Below, piece after piece: positions 40,632 to 51,470 of a stretch of 64,000 nucleotides of DNA (position 1 is the first letter of the stretch; each line of letters opens with the position of its first letter). The position numbers and the translations under genes are program-made. The notes beneath the pieces were generated by a model. The model was not told the DNA's origin. It made no database searches and saw only the letters and a program-made list of their open reading frames with translations. This DNA is from Lota lota (lineage: Eukaryota; Chordata; Actinopteri; Gadiformes; Lotidae): positions 2,014,285-2,078,284 of the forward strand of contig JACYXH010000278.1 of the NCBI GenBank assembly GCA_026745465.1, read 5' to 3'.

Positions 40632-43035
40632 GTGGGCTTAATGCCACCAAGGTCCAACTGGTCACTTGAGCTCTATCGACCTTGTCTCTTACGTATTTAG
40701 TTCTCATGTTATCGCCACGCGTTCATTTAACGTATAGGCTGCTGATTGGAAAGCCACGAGGTACGGGTTGCAGAATGATCCATAGGACTCGAGGAACGTA
40801 GTATACAGCTTCCCATTGACGTAACTATTTATAACACTGTGGCACATCTGTGCGCGCGCTCCCAATCTGAAACTTGAGTAATGTCAGTCTTCAATCATAG
40901 ACTAATGAAGTACACTTGCTAATTAACTACGCTTCATTTTAGTAGATGTTCAGACTGTATACGCCTAATTCAAGCCGGAAAGTGCGGAATGACTTTACGG
41001 AACAAGACATTATTGCCTTATTGGAGGACAGAAATGATCAATTGGATTATGCAAAGTGACGCGGCGCGTGGAAAGCGTCCATTCAGCACACATGGGATGA
41101 GTAGGCTATGATGAGTAAGCTCAAACTCGCGGTCTCGACGTGCGAGTCAAACAGATTTCAGGAATGCTTTAAGACATTTAAAATAGCCTTTGCATTCAGA
41201 GAATTTACTATATGGCATGGATGATACCCCATTGTTTCATACAGGGAGACTAGTTAAGACTGCCACTCATTTAGTTATATCACATTGCAGGTTTTCATTG
41301 CAGATTATCTATTTACTGAATGCACGTCTGAAAGCACGTGGGAAGCACTGAGCAACAATAGAGGGCGCAATAGTATGATTTCTCCTCCTACAATTATCTT
41401 CCCTGACCTTCCATTATCAGATTAAAGGATTATCATCCCCAAAGGGTGGCACTAATACTTGTTCAGATACAGTAGATTGTAGGTATAAAATTGATTTACA
41501 TGTTTGTTTTTTTACTCTAAATAGTGTAGCTGCAGGCGCAGAAATGTAGGCCTATCTGGTTTCCTGACTGTAAGCAACTGGTCCTATGTAAACCTGTAGA
41601 CATGTACAAAACCTATTATCATGATATTAGGAAGCTAATTGTAGGACTGTATTTGATCGAATTTGGCACAGCCAAAATAATCAAAACAAATCTATAAAAC
41701 ACTGAATTGCAATCAAAACAACTAAGCAACATAATGAAATTAACACTTTTTAAAAGATTGGCCTTGGTTGCAAATTATTTACTTGGATTAATAATGTCGT
41801 ATCATTTTATTTAGGAATGATATGCCTAAACAGGTGACCTCTTTTTCAATAAACTAATACGAATAATTACTAGGACGACATACGGTCCATTAATTACATT
41901 AAAGATTTTTATTTTTTAAACACAGCTTTTTCATGTCACATATGCAATGCCTATGGTTATAGAAATTCAAAGTTTGTCATCTTGGATATATTAGTCAGAG
42001 ACACGAAAGCATTATCATATCTTCAAATGGTCTCTCCATTTTGACCGTGAAGACAATGCTGATAATCACAAGCTGAGGCAAAGAAGCAGGGAGGCGGCCA
42101 AAGAGACAGACCTTGTTGGGGGAGTGTGTCTGGTCATGTATGGAAGGCCAAAAGGGTCACAACCATGCCTCATTGTAGACATGTATTGATTTAAAACAAA
42201 ACACGATTGCTTATTCTGCACTTATAAAGACTCGCTCGCGGAGGTTGCTCATTCAGGATGGGGCTGATATTAATGTTATCTATGGAATCAAAATAGGGTC
42301 ATGTTTTACCATATGTGAATGTGTGAAAAGATTTTGTGTTAAATCATTCAAATGTGTTGCAGTTACACATTAAATGTTGGCAGTGACAAAAAGGTTTTGC
42401 AGTTACACATCTATCTGTTTGTAGAGGAAAAACGTTAAAAGGAACTCAATCGTGTGTGTGAACATCAAGTTTACAGCTATGAATCAAATTTACGATTACA
42501 AATCAAACCTACAGGAACCAAACTTTTGTCCCACATTTTATGCTTTCACCTGAATAGCCAATGGGTATGCTTAGATTTGTATATAATTGGACTATGAAAT
42601 CAAGAAACTAATTTCCCTATCCAATCAAAGAGCCAAGACGGAGAACTATTCTAGCAGTCGGCCAACGTGTAGATTGCCTGGGACCCAGACCCTCAAATAA
42701 GATAATTAGTGTGGTTGCAAAGCAAGCCACACTTCCGAAGGCGAACAACTCAAGAGTTGTCAAATTGGTACACGTATAGAAACCATGCATAAGCAGGCCT
42801 CCAAAAAGTAAACTACCTCTTTGGCAACAGGGGGCGCCATAACTCGAAATCAAACAAAACGATCAGCCCCATTATTAGATTAATCAAAAGTCAGCTTCAA
42901 AGCGGTCCAGGGACTTGAAACTTGGCGTGCTCGCTCATTAGCCTTGCTAGCATTAGCATGTCAGCATGCTCACGGAATATTGCGCACACGACAAGTTGGC
43001 TCACGCAACCACACGCATTTTCTTCAGAAAATGCA
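40632..43035. other. Interval without recognisable gene
   Basis: Mostly AT-rich, apparently single-copy sequence. The right part (about 42600-43035) contains phrases common in dispersed fish repeats (caacagggggcgcc; gctagcattagcatgtcagc), but no ends, duplication or coding motifs could be fixed. The last five bases before element G (catgc, 43036-43040) are its left target duplication. Confidence 0.4.
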
Positions 43036-43040
43036 CATGC

Positions 43041-43349
43041 TGTCATGTTCCTGCTTTTATTCTGGGTTTCTGTCTGTTTATTTCACTTCCTGTTTTATTT
43101 TGAAATTTATCAGCTTCCTCAGTCCCCATGCTTAAATACGCACGCGTTCCATTTTCCTGTGCCAGATTGTATTCGTTCGTTTGTTACTCGTTCCAGCGTT
43201 ATTCCCAGTGCTTGTTTTTTCTCAGTGTTCCTAGACAATTCCTAGTGTTTGTTTTTCCCTGCCATTTTTGTTCCTTTGAACAATTAAATTCTCTTACCTG
43301 ATATTCCCTGTCCGAGTCGTGCATTTGAGTCCGCCATTGTACAGTGATA
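43041..43349 (+). repeat. 5' LTR of element G (309 bp)
   Basis: Starts TGTCATGTTCCTGC and ends ACAGTGATA, so the 3' end is TA rather than the usual CA. A TATA-like cttaaatacg at about 43130 lies about 30 bases before the predicted RNA start GCCAGATTGTA at 43161-43171. Confidence 0.92.
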
Positions 43350-43350
43350 G

Positions 43351-43361
43351 TACAATCTGGC
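43351..43361 (+). promoter_or_regulatory. Self-complementary primer-binding site of element G
   Basis: TACAATCTGGC begins two bases after the LTR end and is the exact reverse complement of GCCAGATTGTA at 43161-43171 inside the LTR. Gag starts five bases further on at 43366. Matches the self-priming arrangement known from Tf1/sushi elements. Confidence 0.7.
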
Positions 43362-43365
43362 CATC

Positions 43366-44496
43366 ATGGACTCAGCCGACTCTGAAGCGATTCGATCAGC
43401 TCTGCGCGCTCAAGCTCAACGTTTGCAGCAGCAGGAAGAACAACTCCATATTCTTCGGAATGAGCTGGTGGTGACGGCTAATCACCAGGAGAACCAGGTG
43501 ATCGGAGTGAGTGACCAGATTGCTCAGCTCACCACTCATTTTCAACGTCTCGCTACGAGGGAGTCGTCTACTGGAGGGGACGCCGCCACTCCCGCTTCAA
43601 CGTCTTCCAGTAGAGATTCTACCAAAGCAAGGCCTTCCTCTTCGCCGTTTCCGCATCTCGCTCGTCCGGAGAGATTTTCTGGGGATTCCGGAGATTGCCG
43701 GGCATTCTTGACCCAGTGTGAACTCCATTTTGAGCTGCAGGCGGTCGCTTACCCTTCGGATAGAGCTAAAGTGGCGTTTATTATTTCACATCTTTCTGGA
43801 AGAGCAGAGTCATGGGCAGCAGCTGAGTGGAGCCAGAAGTCTGCGGTATGTGACTCTTATATATGCTTTACTCAGACTTTTTCACGGATTTTTCAGCATG
43901 TTTCTCCCGGTAGGGAGGCTGTTCGTGCTTTGGTGGGATTACGACAAGCAAGAAGAAGGGTTTCGGACTACGCCATTGAGTTTCGCATTCTGGCTGCTGA
44001 GAGCGGCTGGAATGCTTTTGCTCTTTCTGATGCATTCCTGTGTGGATTATCGGCTCAGTTGAAGGATCACTTGGCACCTTTGGATTTACCAGCGGATTTG
44101 GATTCGCTTATAGCATTGGCTATTAAGATAGACAAACGACTGCTGCAAAGGGAGAAAGAGGAACATCATGGAAGCTGTTTTTCAAGTGACTGGCAGAGGG
44201 AGCATTGGTCATCCAGAACTGCTCAGCGGTCTCAAAGTGCTTCGTCAGACCTTCTCCGTCCGAGGATGTCTACCTCTAAAGTTCTTCATGGCACCTCTTC
44301 TTCCACACCAGAACTACGCCGACCTGTTGAGTCATATTCCGGGACACTGGCAGCTGAGGAGCCGATGCAGTTGGGTAGAGCTCGCCTTTCTCCAGAGGAG
44401 CGACAACGTCGCATGAGAGAGGGACGCTGTCTCTACTGCGCCCAGCTGGGTCATCGTATTGCATTCTGTCCAGTAAAAGACGGGGCTCATCAGTAA
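43366..44496 (+). CDS. Element G gag, intact reading frame
   Basis: 376 codons, starting MDSADSEAIRSALRAQAQRL. The N-terminal coiled coil (about residues 8-70, rich in Q and L) is followed by a Ser/Thr-rich linker, a capsid domain (FSGDSGDCRAFLTQCELHF; YAIEFRILAAESGWNAFAL), a basic region and one CCHC knuckle (CLYCAQLGHRIAFC) near 360. It would form the retrotransposon particle and bind RNA. Start chosen because it is the first ATG after the LTR and aligns with gag starts of A, B and F. Confidence 0.88.
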   Translation: MDSADSEAIRSALRAQAQRLQQQEEQLHILRNELVVTANHQENQVIGVSDQIAQLTTHFQRLATRESSTGGDAATPASTSSSRDSTKARPSSSPFPHLARPERFSGDSGDCRAFLTQCELHFELQAVAYPSDRAKVAFIISHLSGRAESWAAAEWSQKSAVCDSYICFTQTFSRIFQHVSPGREAVRALVGLRQARRRVSDYAIEFRILAAESGWNAFALSDAFLCGLSAQLKDHLAPLDLPADLDSLIALAIKIDKRLLQREKEEHHGSCFSSDWQREHWSSRTAQRSQSASSDLLRPRMSTSKVLHGTSSSTPELRRPVESYSGTLAAEEPMQLGRARLSPEERQRRMREGRCLYCAQLGHRIAFCPVKDGAHQ

Positions 44497-44510
44497 ACCG
44501 GAGGGCGCTG

Positions 44511-47500
44511 GTGAGCCGTACACACATTCCTAGTTGTCCCTCTCGTCCCAAGGTTGAGGTCACCCTGACTAATGGTTCTGTTACGCTTACACAGGCGGTG
44601 TTAATGGATTCAGGCGCTGACACCAGCCTTATGGACACCAATTTCTCCAAGAAACTTCGTTTGGACCCTGTTCGGCTTTCCAAACCGTTGGAGGCAGCGG
44701 CTCTGGATGGCCAGCTACTCTGGAGGATTACGCACTGCACACCTCCAGTGACCGTGACTTTCTTGGATGGTCACACTGAGACGTCAACTTTTCATCTGTT
44801 TGACTCTCATGAACACCCGGTGGTTCTCGGGTTTCCGTGGCTCACATCTCACAATCCTCACATTGACTGGCTTTCGGGCAAGATTGTGGAATGGGGAGAG
44901 AATTGCAGACTTGTTTCGCCACGCGCATTGAGGTGGGTGGTAGTGAGACCGTTCCTGTCAATGGCAGTCAGGAGGAACCGACATCGGATTTTCCTGATCT
45001 CACTAAGTATACTGAGGTATTCAATAAGACTAAAGCCACTTCACTGCCCCCTCACAGACCTTATGACTGCGCCATTGATCTGCTGCCTGGTACATCCCCT
45101 CCCAAGGGCAGATTGTTTTCTCTGTCATCTCCTGAAATGGGCTCCATGAAGGAGTATGTGGAAGCTTCGCTTAAAGCTGGTATCATCCGTCCTTTGTCTT
45201 CTCCCGCTGGAGCTGGGTTTTTCTTCGTGGGTAAGAAGGACAACTCCCTATGACCCTGTATCGATTACAGAGGAGTTAATGACATTACTGTAAAGAACCG
45301 TTACCCTTTACCTCTGATGGCTACTGCCTTTGAACTCCTGCAGGTGGCCAAGATTTTCACCAAGCTCGACCTCCGCAACGCTTACCACTTAGTCAGAATC
45401 AGAAGTGGTGATGAGTGGAAGACGGCATTCAATACTCCTACTGGTCATTATGAGTATTTGGTAATGCCTTTTGGCCTCACCAACGCCCCTGCTGTGTTCC
45501 AGGCGTTGGTGAATGACGTTCTAAGAGACATGTTGAATGTTTTTGTGTTCGTCTACTTGGATGATATCCTCATTTTCTCTCCAGACTTGCAGACACACAC
45601 CCAGCATGTGCGGCATGTGCTACAGCGGTTGTTGGATAATCAGCTTTATGTTAAGGCTGAGAAGTGTGAATTCCACGTTACCACAGTTTCCTTCCTAGGT
45701 TTCGTGGTGTCTGAACGAGAGTTTTGCATGGACTTGGACAAGGTGAGGGCGGTAGCTGAGTGGCCCACTCCTATCAATCGTAAACAAGTACAGCGGTTTC
45801 TTGGTTTTGCTAACTTTTACCGCAAATTTATCAGGAACTTTAGCACTGTTGCTGCTCCTCTCCATGATCTCACGTCTGTCAAGGTACCTTTCCAGTGGTC
45901 TCCGTCGGCTGAACAGCTCGCCTGAAGAGGATTTTCTCCACTGCTCCGGTGCTCGTTCTGCCGGATCCTCATCGCCAGTTCGTGGTAGAGGTGGACGCAT
46001 CCGACGTGGGTGTTGGTGCCGTCCTTTCTCAACGTTCCTCTGAGGATGGGAGGTTTCATCCCTGTGCTTTCCTTTCCCGCAAGCTGTCGGGGCCACAGAG
46101 GAATTACGACGTGGGGGACAGGGAGCTGTTGGCTGTTAAATTGGCGCTGGAGGAGTGGCGTCACTGGCTGGAGGGGGCAGAGCACCCTTTTCTGGTGTGG
46201 ACCGATCACAAGAACCTGGAGTACCTTCGATCGGCTAAGAGACTGAATGCACAACAGGCGAGATGGGCTTTGTTCTTTACCAGATTTAACTTTACTCTGT
46301 CATATCGTCCTGGCTCTAGGTATGTCAAACCTGATGCTTTGTCTCGCTTGTTTGACCCTGACCCATCTCCCTTAGCTCCTACTAACATTTTGCCAGACTC
46401 CTGTATTATAGGAGCTGTCACATGGGAGGTGGAGGCGAAGGTTAAAGAGGCACTGGAGGGTTTAGATATTCCTGAGGAATGTCCTCCAAATCGTCTGTTG
46501 GTTCCTTCTGAGCTACGTTCCCAGGTCAATCATTGGGCTCACACATCGTTGCTCACCTGCCACCCTGGATCCAAGAGGACCATGTTTGTGGTGAAGCAGC
46601 GTTTCTGGTGGCCATCCATGAAGACGGAGGTGATGGAGTATGTTGCGGCCTGTCCAGTTTGCGCTCGGAACAAGACTTCTCGCCAAGCATCCGTGGGTCT
46701 TCTACAGCCTCTGCCAGTTCCCAAGCGACCATGGTCGGACATTTCCCTGGATTTTGTCACTGGGCTACCCCCTTCTGACGGTAACACCGCCGTTCTTACG
46801 GTAGTGGACAGATTTACTAAAATGGTTCATTTCATTCCTCTGCCGAAATTACCCTCCGCCAAAGAAACGGCGGAGGTTATGCTCTCTCACGTTTTTCGGT
46901 TACATGGATTACCTGCAGATGTGGTGTCGGATCGAGGCCCCCAGTTTATCTCGCAGTTCTGGAGGGCTTTCTGTACACTTATTGGGGCCTCAGTCAGCCT
47001 GTCGTCTGGATATCATCCTCAGTCCAATGGTCAGACGGAGAGACTCAACCAAGAGATGGAGACAGGTCTTCGCTGCCTTGTCTCTCGTAACCCAGCCACA
47101 TGGTCCAAACATCTGTTGTGGGTGGAATATGCCCATAACACCCTACCCTGTTCATCTATTGGTATGTCCCCATTCGAATGTGCCTATGGTTACCAGCCCC
47201 CCTTGTTTCCCCCACTCGAGCGTGAGGTGGGGGTCCCTTTCGCTGTGGCTTTGGTCAGACATTGTCGACGGACCTGGACGAGGGCTCGTCAGGTTCTCAT
47301 GAGGAGCAGAGCTGTCTACAAGAGACAGGCCGACCGGCGGAGGTCTGCTGCGCCTCATTATCGTGTGGGTCAGAAGGTGTGGCTGGCTACCAAGGACTTA
47401 CCACTGCGCACTGACTGTCGTAAGTTGGCTCCTCGTTTTGTGGGTCCGTTTCCGGTGTCCAAGATTGTTAATCCTGTGGCCGTTACGTTGAAGCTTCCCA

Positions 47501-47808
47501 GGTCCATGAGGGTTCACCCCACGTTTCACGTGAGCAAGGTCAAACCCCTTGGGGAGAGTGCTTTGGTGCCTGCCACGCCTCCTCCTCCACCTCCTCGCCT
47601 CATTGACGGGGGTCCCGTGTATACTGTCCGACGTCTCTTGGCAGTTCGGAAACGGGGGCGTGGACGTCAGTTCTTGGTGGATTGGGAGGGGTACGGTCCT
47701 GAGGAAAGGACCTGGGTCTCGGCCAGTAACATACTGGATCCCGGTCTTATTCAGGATTTCTACCTGCTCCATCCTGCGGTGCCTGGGCCGTCCAGTGTTC
47801 GGCCTTAG
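44511..47808 (+). pseudogene. Element G pol, nearly intact, ending in a chromodomain
   Basis: Protease LMDSGADTSLMD near 44600. A frameshift near 44920 leads to RT ([11 protein letters not shown], then a TGA at 45251 where related elements have an arginine codon, consistent with CGA to TGA). RT continues [35 protein letters not shown] to 45925. After a small deletion the frame 45940-47808 is open for over 600 codons: RNase H ([22 protein letters not shown]), integrase zinc domain ([17 protein letters not shown]), catalytic [26 protein letters not shown], and chromodomain [20 protein letters not shown] with [13 protein letters not shown]. Three lesions separate it from a complete enzyme set. 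Confidence 0.88.
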
Positions 47809-47820
47809 AGGGAGGGGTAC

Positions 47821-48129
47821 TGTCATGTTCCTGCTTTTATTCTGGGTTTCTGTCTGTTTATTTTACTTCCTGTTTTATTTTGAAATGTATCAGCTTCCTC
47901 AGTCCCCATGCTTAAATACGCACGCGTCCCATTTTCCTGTGCCAGAATGTATTCGTTCGTTTGTTACTCGTTCCAGCGTTATTCCCAGTGCTTGTTTTTT
48001 CTCAGTGTTCCTAGACAATTCCTAGTGTTTGTTTTTCCCTGCCATTTTTGTTCCTTTGAAAAATTAAATTCTCTTACCTGATATTCCCTGTCCGAGTCGT
48101 GCATTTGAGTCCGCCATTGTACCGTGATA
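47821..48129 (+). repeat. 3' LTR of element G (309 bp)
   Basis: Same length as the 5' LTR with six substitutions, one of them inside the primer-like stretch (gccagaatgt at 47941) and one in the last ten bases (accgtgata). Confidence 0.93.
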
Positions 48130-48134
48130 CATGC

Positions 48135-49559
48135 GGCGACATGTCTAGGTAATGAATCAAATCAGATAGACTCCTGATAGAAATAACGTTAACTGGAATA
48201 ACGCTGGAGATGCAAACATTGATATGAGTGTACAGGGGCTGGAACATCAAGTTGAGCTTTTGAATCTAATGTTAGTAGGTGAGTGGCTGCCTGCTTGTTT
48301 CTTAACTAATCATGTGAATATAGTTTAGCCATCTTTAAAACTTGAAATAATGTGGTTCTCACTGAATTAATAAGTCAAAATCCTGTTTCCTTGATGCTGA
48401 TGGAAATTTGGATGGCATCATCAAAGTCCTGGTATGTGGAGAAGTACTTTGGGATCATGGAAGATCCTGCTGCACGACATCCACCTTGAGATCGCCGACA
48501 GTCACCTCCCAGCCCATCCAAAACGTATTACGTTTTACAAGACTCTGCAGAAACTTCAAAAAGTAAATGCAAAATACGTTTTTTATTTTCATTTAAGAGG
48601 ATAGTTCTGATATGGAACCCTAGTCCTATTATTTACCAATGATGATGTTGAGCATTATAGGGTCAATCTCCTGTCTGTACAAGCTGACTGTGCCTCACAG
48701 AAATCTACTTTGTGCGCACTGTGGTACTAGTTTAATTCTTCAAATTATGAAAACATTCTACTCTGCTCCACATTCTTTTTGTGATGTCTAAAGACTCGGA
48801 CATACTTTTTGCGTTGCATGTCCGCGGACAGCTGCAGTAGCTTACCGGTTGCGCGGATGCACATGCGGTTCCATTCATACTACAATTAGGGTCCGCATCA
48901 GTCTGGCTTCCACGAATGTGCGTTTTCTGATCCTAACTCCATGCCAGTTGGTGGCGGTAATGCACCATATTGTTGTTTGCCAAACGCCATAAAAATGCGC
49001 AAGAAGAAGCTTTTCCCAAGGAGTTCAACACAATTGAAATGTGTCTTTATATTCCTTCAGAGATTTATTGTAAAAATTTGGGTAACGGCGGATCTCTGTT
49101 CAAAACAAGAGTCCATTGTTAGCTGGAGCATGCGCAATCGGCGCAGCCCAAATTGTGGGCTGCACCGATTGGTCATGAAAAACCAATTGCGCATGAAAAA
49201 CCAAACATCAACCCCCACACACAGTCAAAATAGCCCCTCATTTATCTCCCCGCGAAGCCCCTCCCTCTGGCCACTTTGATTCGCCACCCACACCGATTGA
49301 CAGGTAAAACGTTTCAATTAATGCACACGGGAACAACAGGCATAACAATTAATGAGGAAAAGCCCCACCGTTTTCTGCTGTGATCTGTCCGCCTGCAAAC
49401 AACCTTTCCCCTCCCTTTCAAGGGATGCCCGTGTTGGATCATACACAGTGTGATGGTGGTAGGGTCCAGGGAAAACTGCATGTTCTTTAACAGTGCTCCT
49501 CAGCTGTCTGCTCGCCCTTTCTCAGAGCGCTATGTGTTGGCGATAGCGATGCGTTTTAC
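48135..49559. other. Interval without assigned gene
   Basis: Contains a hairpin (49135-49171, separate entry). An open stretch near 48467-48564 reads LLHDIHLEIADSHLPAHPKR and ends at a gtaaatgc that could be a weak donor, but I do not recognise it. The phrase ggtggcggtaatgcaccat with cgccataaaaatgcgcaaga (near 48950-49005) is of a type repeated in many fish genomes. Confidence 0.35.
49135..49171. repeat. Perfectly spaced hairpin with 16-base arms
   Basis: Arms CAATCGGCGCAGCCCA and TGGGCTGCACCGATTG pair with one G-T type mismatch around a 5-base loop (aattg). No transposon end or RNA gene was recognised around it. Confidence 0.75.
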
Positions 49560-51470
49560 CAACATGGTTTGACAACACACTGAAGTCGGGATATCCCATT
49601 CAGTTCAAGCATCGCCCCAAGCCCTTTATGGTGGAGACAAAGCCGCAGGACCCCATTGCGAGATGCGGCTCTAGCGGCAGAGGTGGCTCGTCTCTTGGAG
49701 AAAGGGTGTTACAACCCCCTAGTCTAGGGGATAGCTGTCACTTTTGTTCCCCCCATCGAGTCCCCCCAAGGGTTTTACTCCCACTACTCCCTGTTTCCCA
49801 AGAAGTCAAGGGAGATGAGACCATTCTGAATCTCTGCGTTTTCAACAAGTTGCTTTGAGGAAATGAAGAATGCTCATTATCAGAGCGTTGTGTGAGAGAG
49901 GGCGATTGGTTAAATTCCTTGGATCTCAAGGATGCTTACTTCCACGTCCCTATTCTCAAGGCACAAGGACATTTCTCCTCTTTGCCTTTATGGGTGTGGC
50001 TTATGAATACCAGTGCCTGCCATCCAGTTACTCTCTGGCCCCGCGCACCTTCTCAAAGTAGGAAGAGGCAGCGATGGGGACGCTCAGGCGTCAAGGATTT
50101 TCTTTTTTTATCATGACGATTTACTCATTCTGAGCCACTCAGAGGAAGCGGCGAGAAGAGACACCATGGCAGTGATAAATCACATCTCCCTCTTGAGCTT
50201 CACCATCAGTTGGGCAGTTCTACTTGGGACTTTGTCTCGAATCAGCCAATATGACAGGGAAACTCATCTCCGCGGTGAGATGCCATCCGCTCTGTGTAAT
50301 TGGACCTGGAATATTGGGGGAACGTGTCACTTCCACTCTGTCGGAGTTGAGTGGCCGACGCCCCCTGCTGCACACATACAATATTGTGTGCAGCATTCTA
50401 CTTTGATTAAAGTGCTTTTACATTTCTCTCACCTGGTGCACAGCCGCCAGGTTCTGATCAGAACAGATGGCAGACAGCGGCATATATTAGCAAACAGGGG
50501 TAGTGCACTCCTCTGCCCTCCACCGAGCAGCAGTTGAGCTCTGGCTGTGGGCTCACCAGAACCTGCTTAGCCTCAAAGCCCTGCATATCGCGGGCGCCCA
50601 TAACTTCGGAGCAGACCTCGCACATCGGTTCTCGCAGAGACCAGTGGTGTTTACTTCCTGACATTGTCAGACTGATCTGGCAGAGGTTTGGGATGGCTCA
50701 GGTGGACCTGTTCGCGTCCAGATAAATCACCCACTGCATGATGTGAATCTCCCTCAGCTTGCAGGATCATTGGTGGGGCGGGGGACGCGATTGCACACAC
50801 ACCGTGGCCGTGGGCTCTCTTGTATGCATTCCCGTTGCTTCAGCTGATTCAACCACCACACCACAGTCCCTACTGGAGAAGGGTTCAGCTTTTTCCACTT
50901 TAAAAGTCTACTCGGCAGCCGTGTCGGCTGCCCACGTAGGCAGCCGTCCCCTGGTCATGAGATCCTTGCTAGGGGCTTGACGTGTGAAAACTGTTGCCCA
51001 CATGCTGACACCACACCACGCCTCGGATCTTCACACAGTTGAGTTGGTTATCCAGGTACCCTTTCGAGCCTCTGTCTTAAGCCACTGTGGATGCTTTATA
51101 TTTTAAGATGGTGCTTTTACTGGCCTTGGTTTCTGCCAAATGCGCCAGTGAGTTGGCTGCTCTGTCTGTCAGCCCGAGCTGCCTGATACTCAAGGGGTAA
51201 AGCTTTTTTGCGCTGTTTAGACCCAATCCTGCTTTCCTCCCCAAGAACATCAGTAGTTATTTTCAGTTGAGGGATATTGTGCTTAATGGCTTTCCACCCC
51301 CCTCCTTAATCTAGTGAGTCAGAGGCGGAGCTGCATCTTTTGTGTGGTGCGGGCATTCAGGTCCACACAGCAGTTGTTTGTGTGTAATAGCGATGCTGCC
51401 AAGGGCCTCACTCTCAGCAGTGTTTTAATCGCTGGTTATGTGAGGGTGTTTGTTTAGCTTACAATAGCGG
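49560..51470 (+). mobile_element. Decayed DIRS-type (tyrosine recombinase) retroelement
   Basis: Plus-strand fragments in several frames: SGYPIQFKHRPKPF (about 49585) and FLNLCVFNKLL; RT DWLNSLDLKDAYFHVPI (from about 49903), then FAFMGVAYEYQCLP and YHDDLLILSHSEEA (50109). The connection/RNase H area has GADLAHRFSQRPVV and WQRFGMAQVDLFASR (50625-50725). A recombinase-like part has FKMVLLLALVSAKCASELAA (about 51100) and AELHLLCVVRAFR with NSDAAKGLTLSSVL (51320-51430). The motif set and order are those of DIRS1-like elements, which use a tyrosine recombinase instead of a DDE integrase. Multiple stops; no split direct or inverted terminal repeats could be found. Confidence 0.75.

Larger units (their letters stand above)
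43041..48129 (+). mobile_element. Element G: young chromodomain Ty3/gypsy retrotransposon
   Basis: Two 309-bp LTRs (43041-43349; 47821-48129) differ at six positions and are flanked by CATGC (43036-43040; 48130-48134). Gag is fully open; pol has a frameshift after protease, one TGA in RT and a small deletion/frameshift before RNase H. The polypurine tract (gagggaggggtac) precedes the 3' LTR. Architecture: gag with one knuckle, protease, RT, RNase H, integrase, chromodomain. Confidence 0.93.

Noticed and set aside
42617..42853. 78-codon minus-strand hydrophobic frame
   Set aside because: Lies in sequence resembling a dispersed fish repeat, with no conserved membrane-protein family features or splice context.
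43718..44062. 114-codon frame overlapping gag of element G
   Set aside because: Shadow frame inside the intact gag; no similarity to retroelement accessory proteins.
48467..48564. Exon-like stretch LLHDIHLEIADSHLPAHPKR
   Set aside because: Short, no clear acceptor, weak donor (gtaaatgc) and no recognised family; mentioned only in the interval note.
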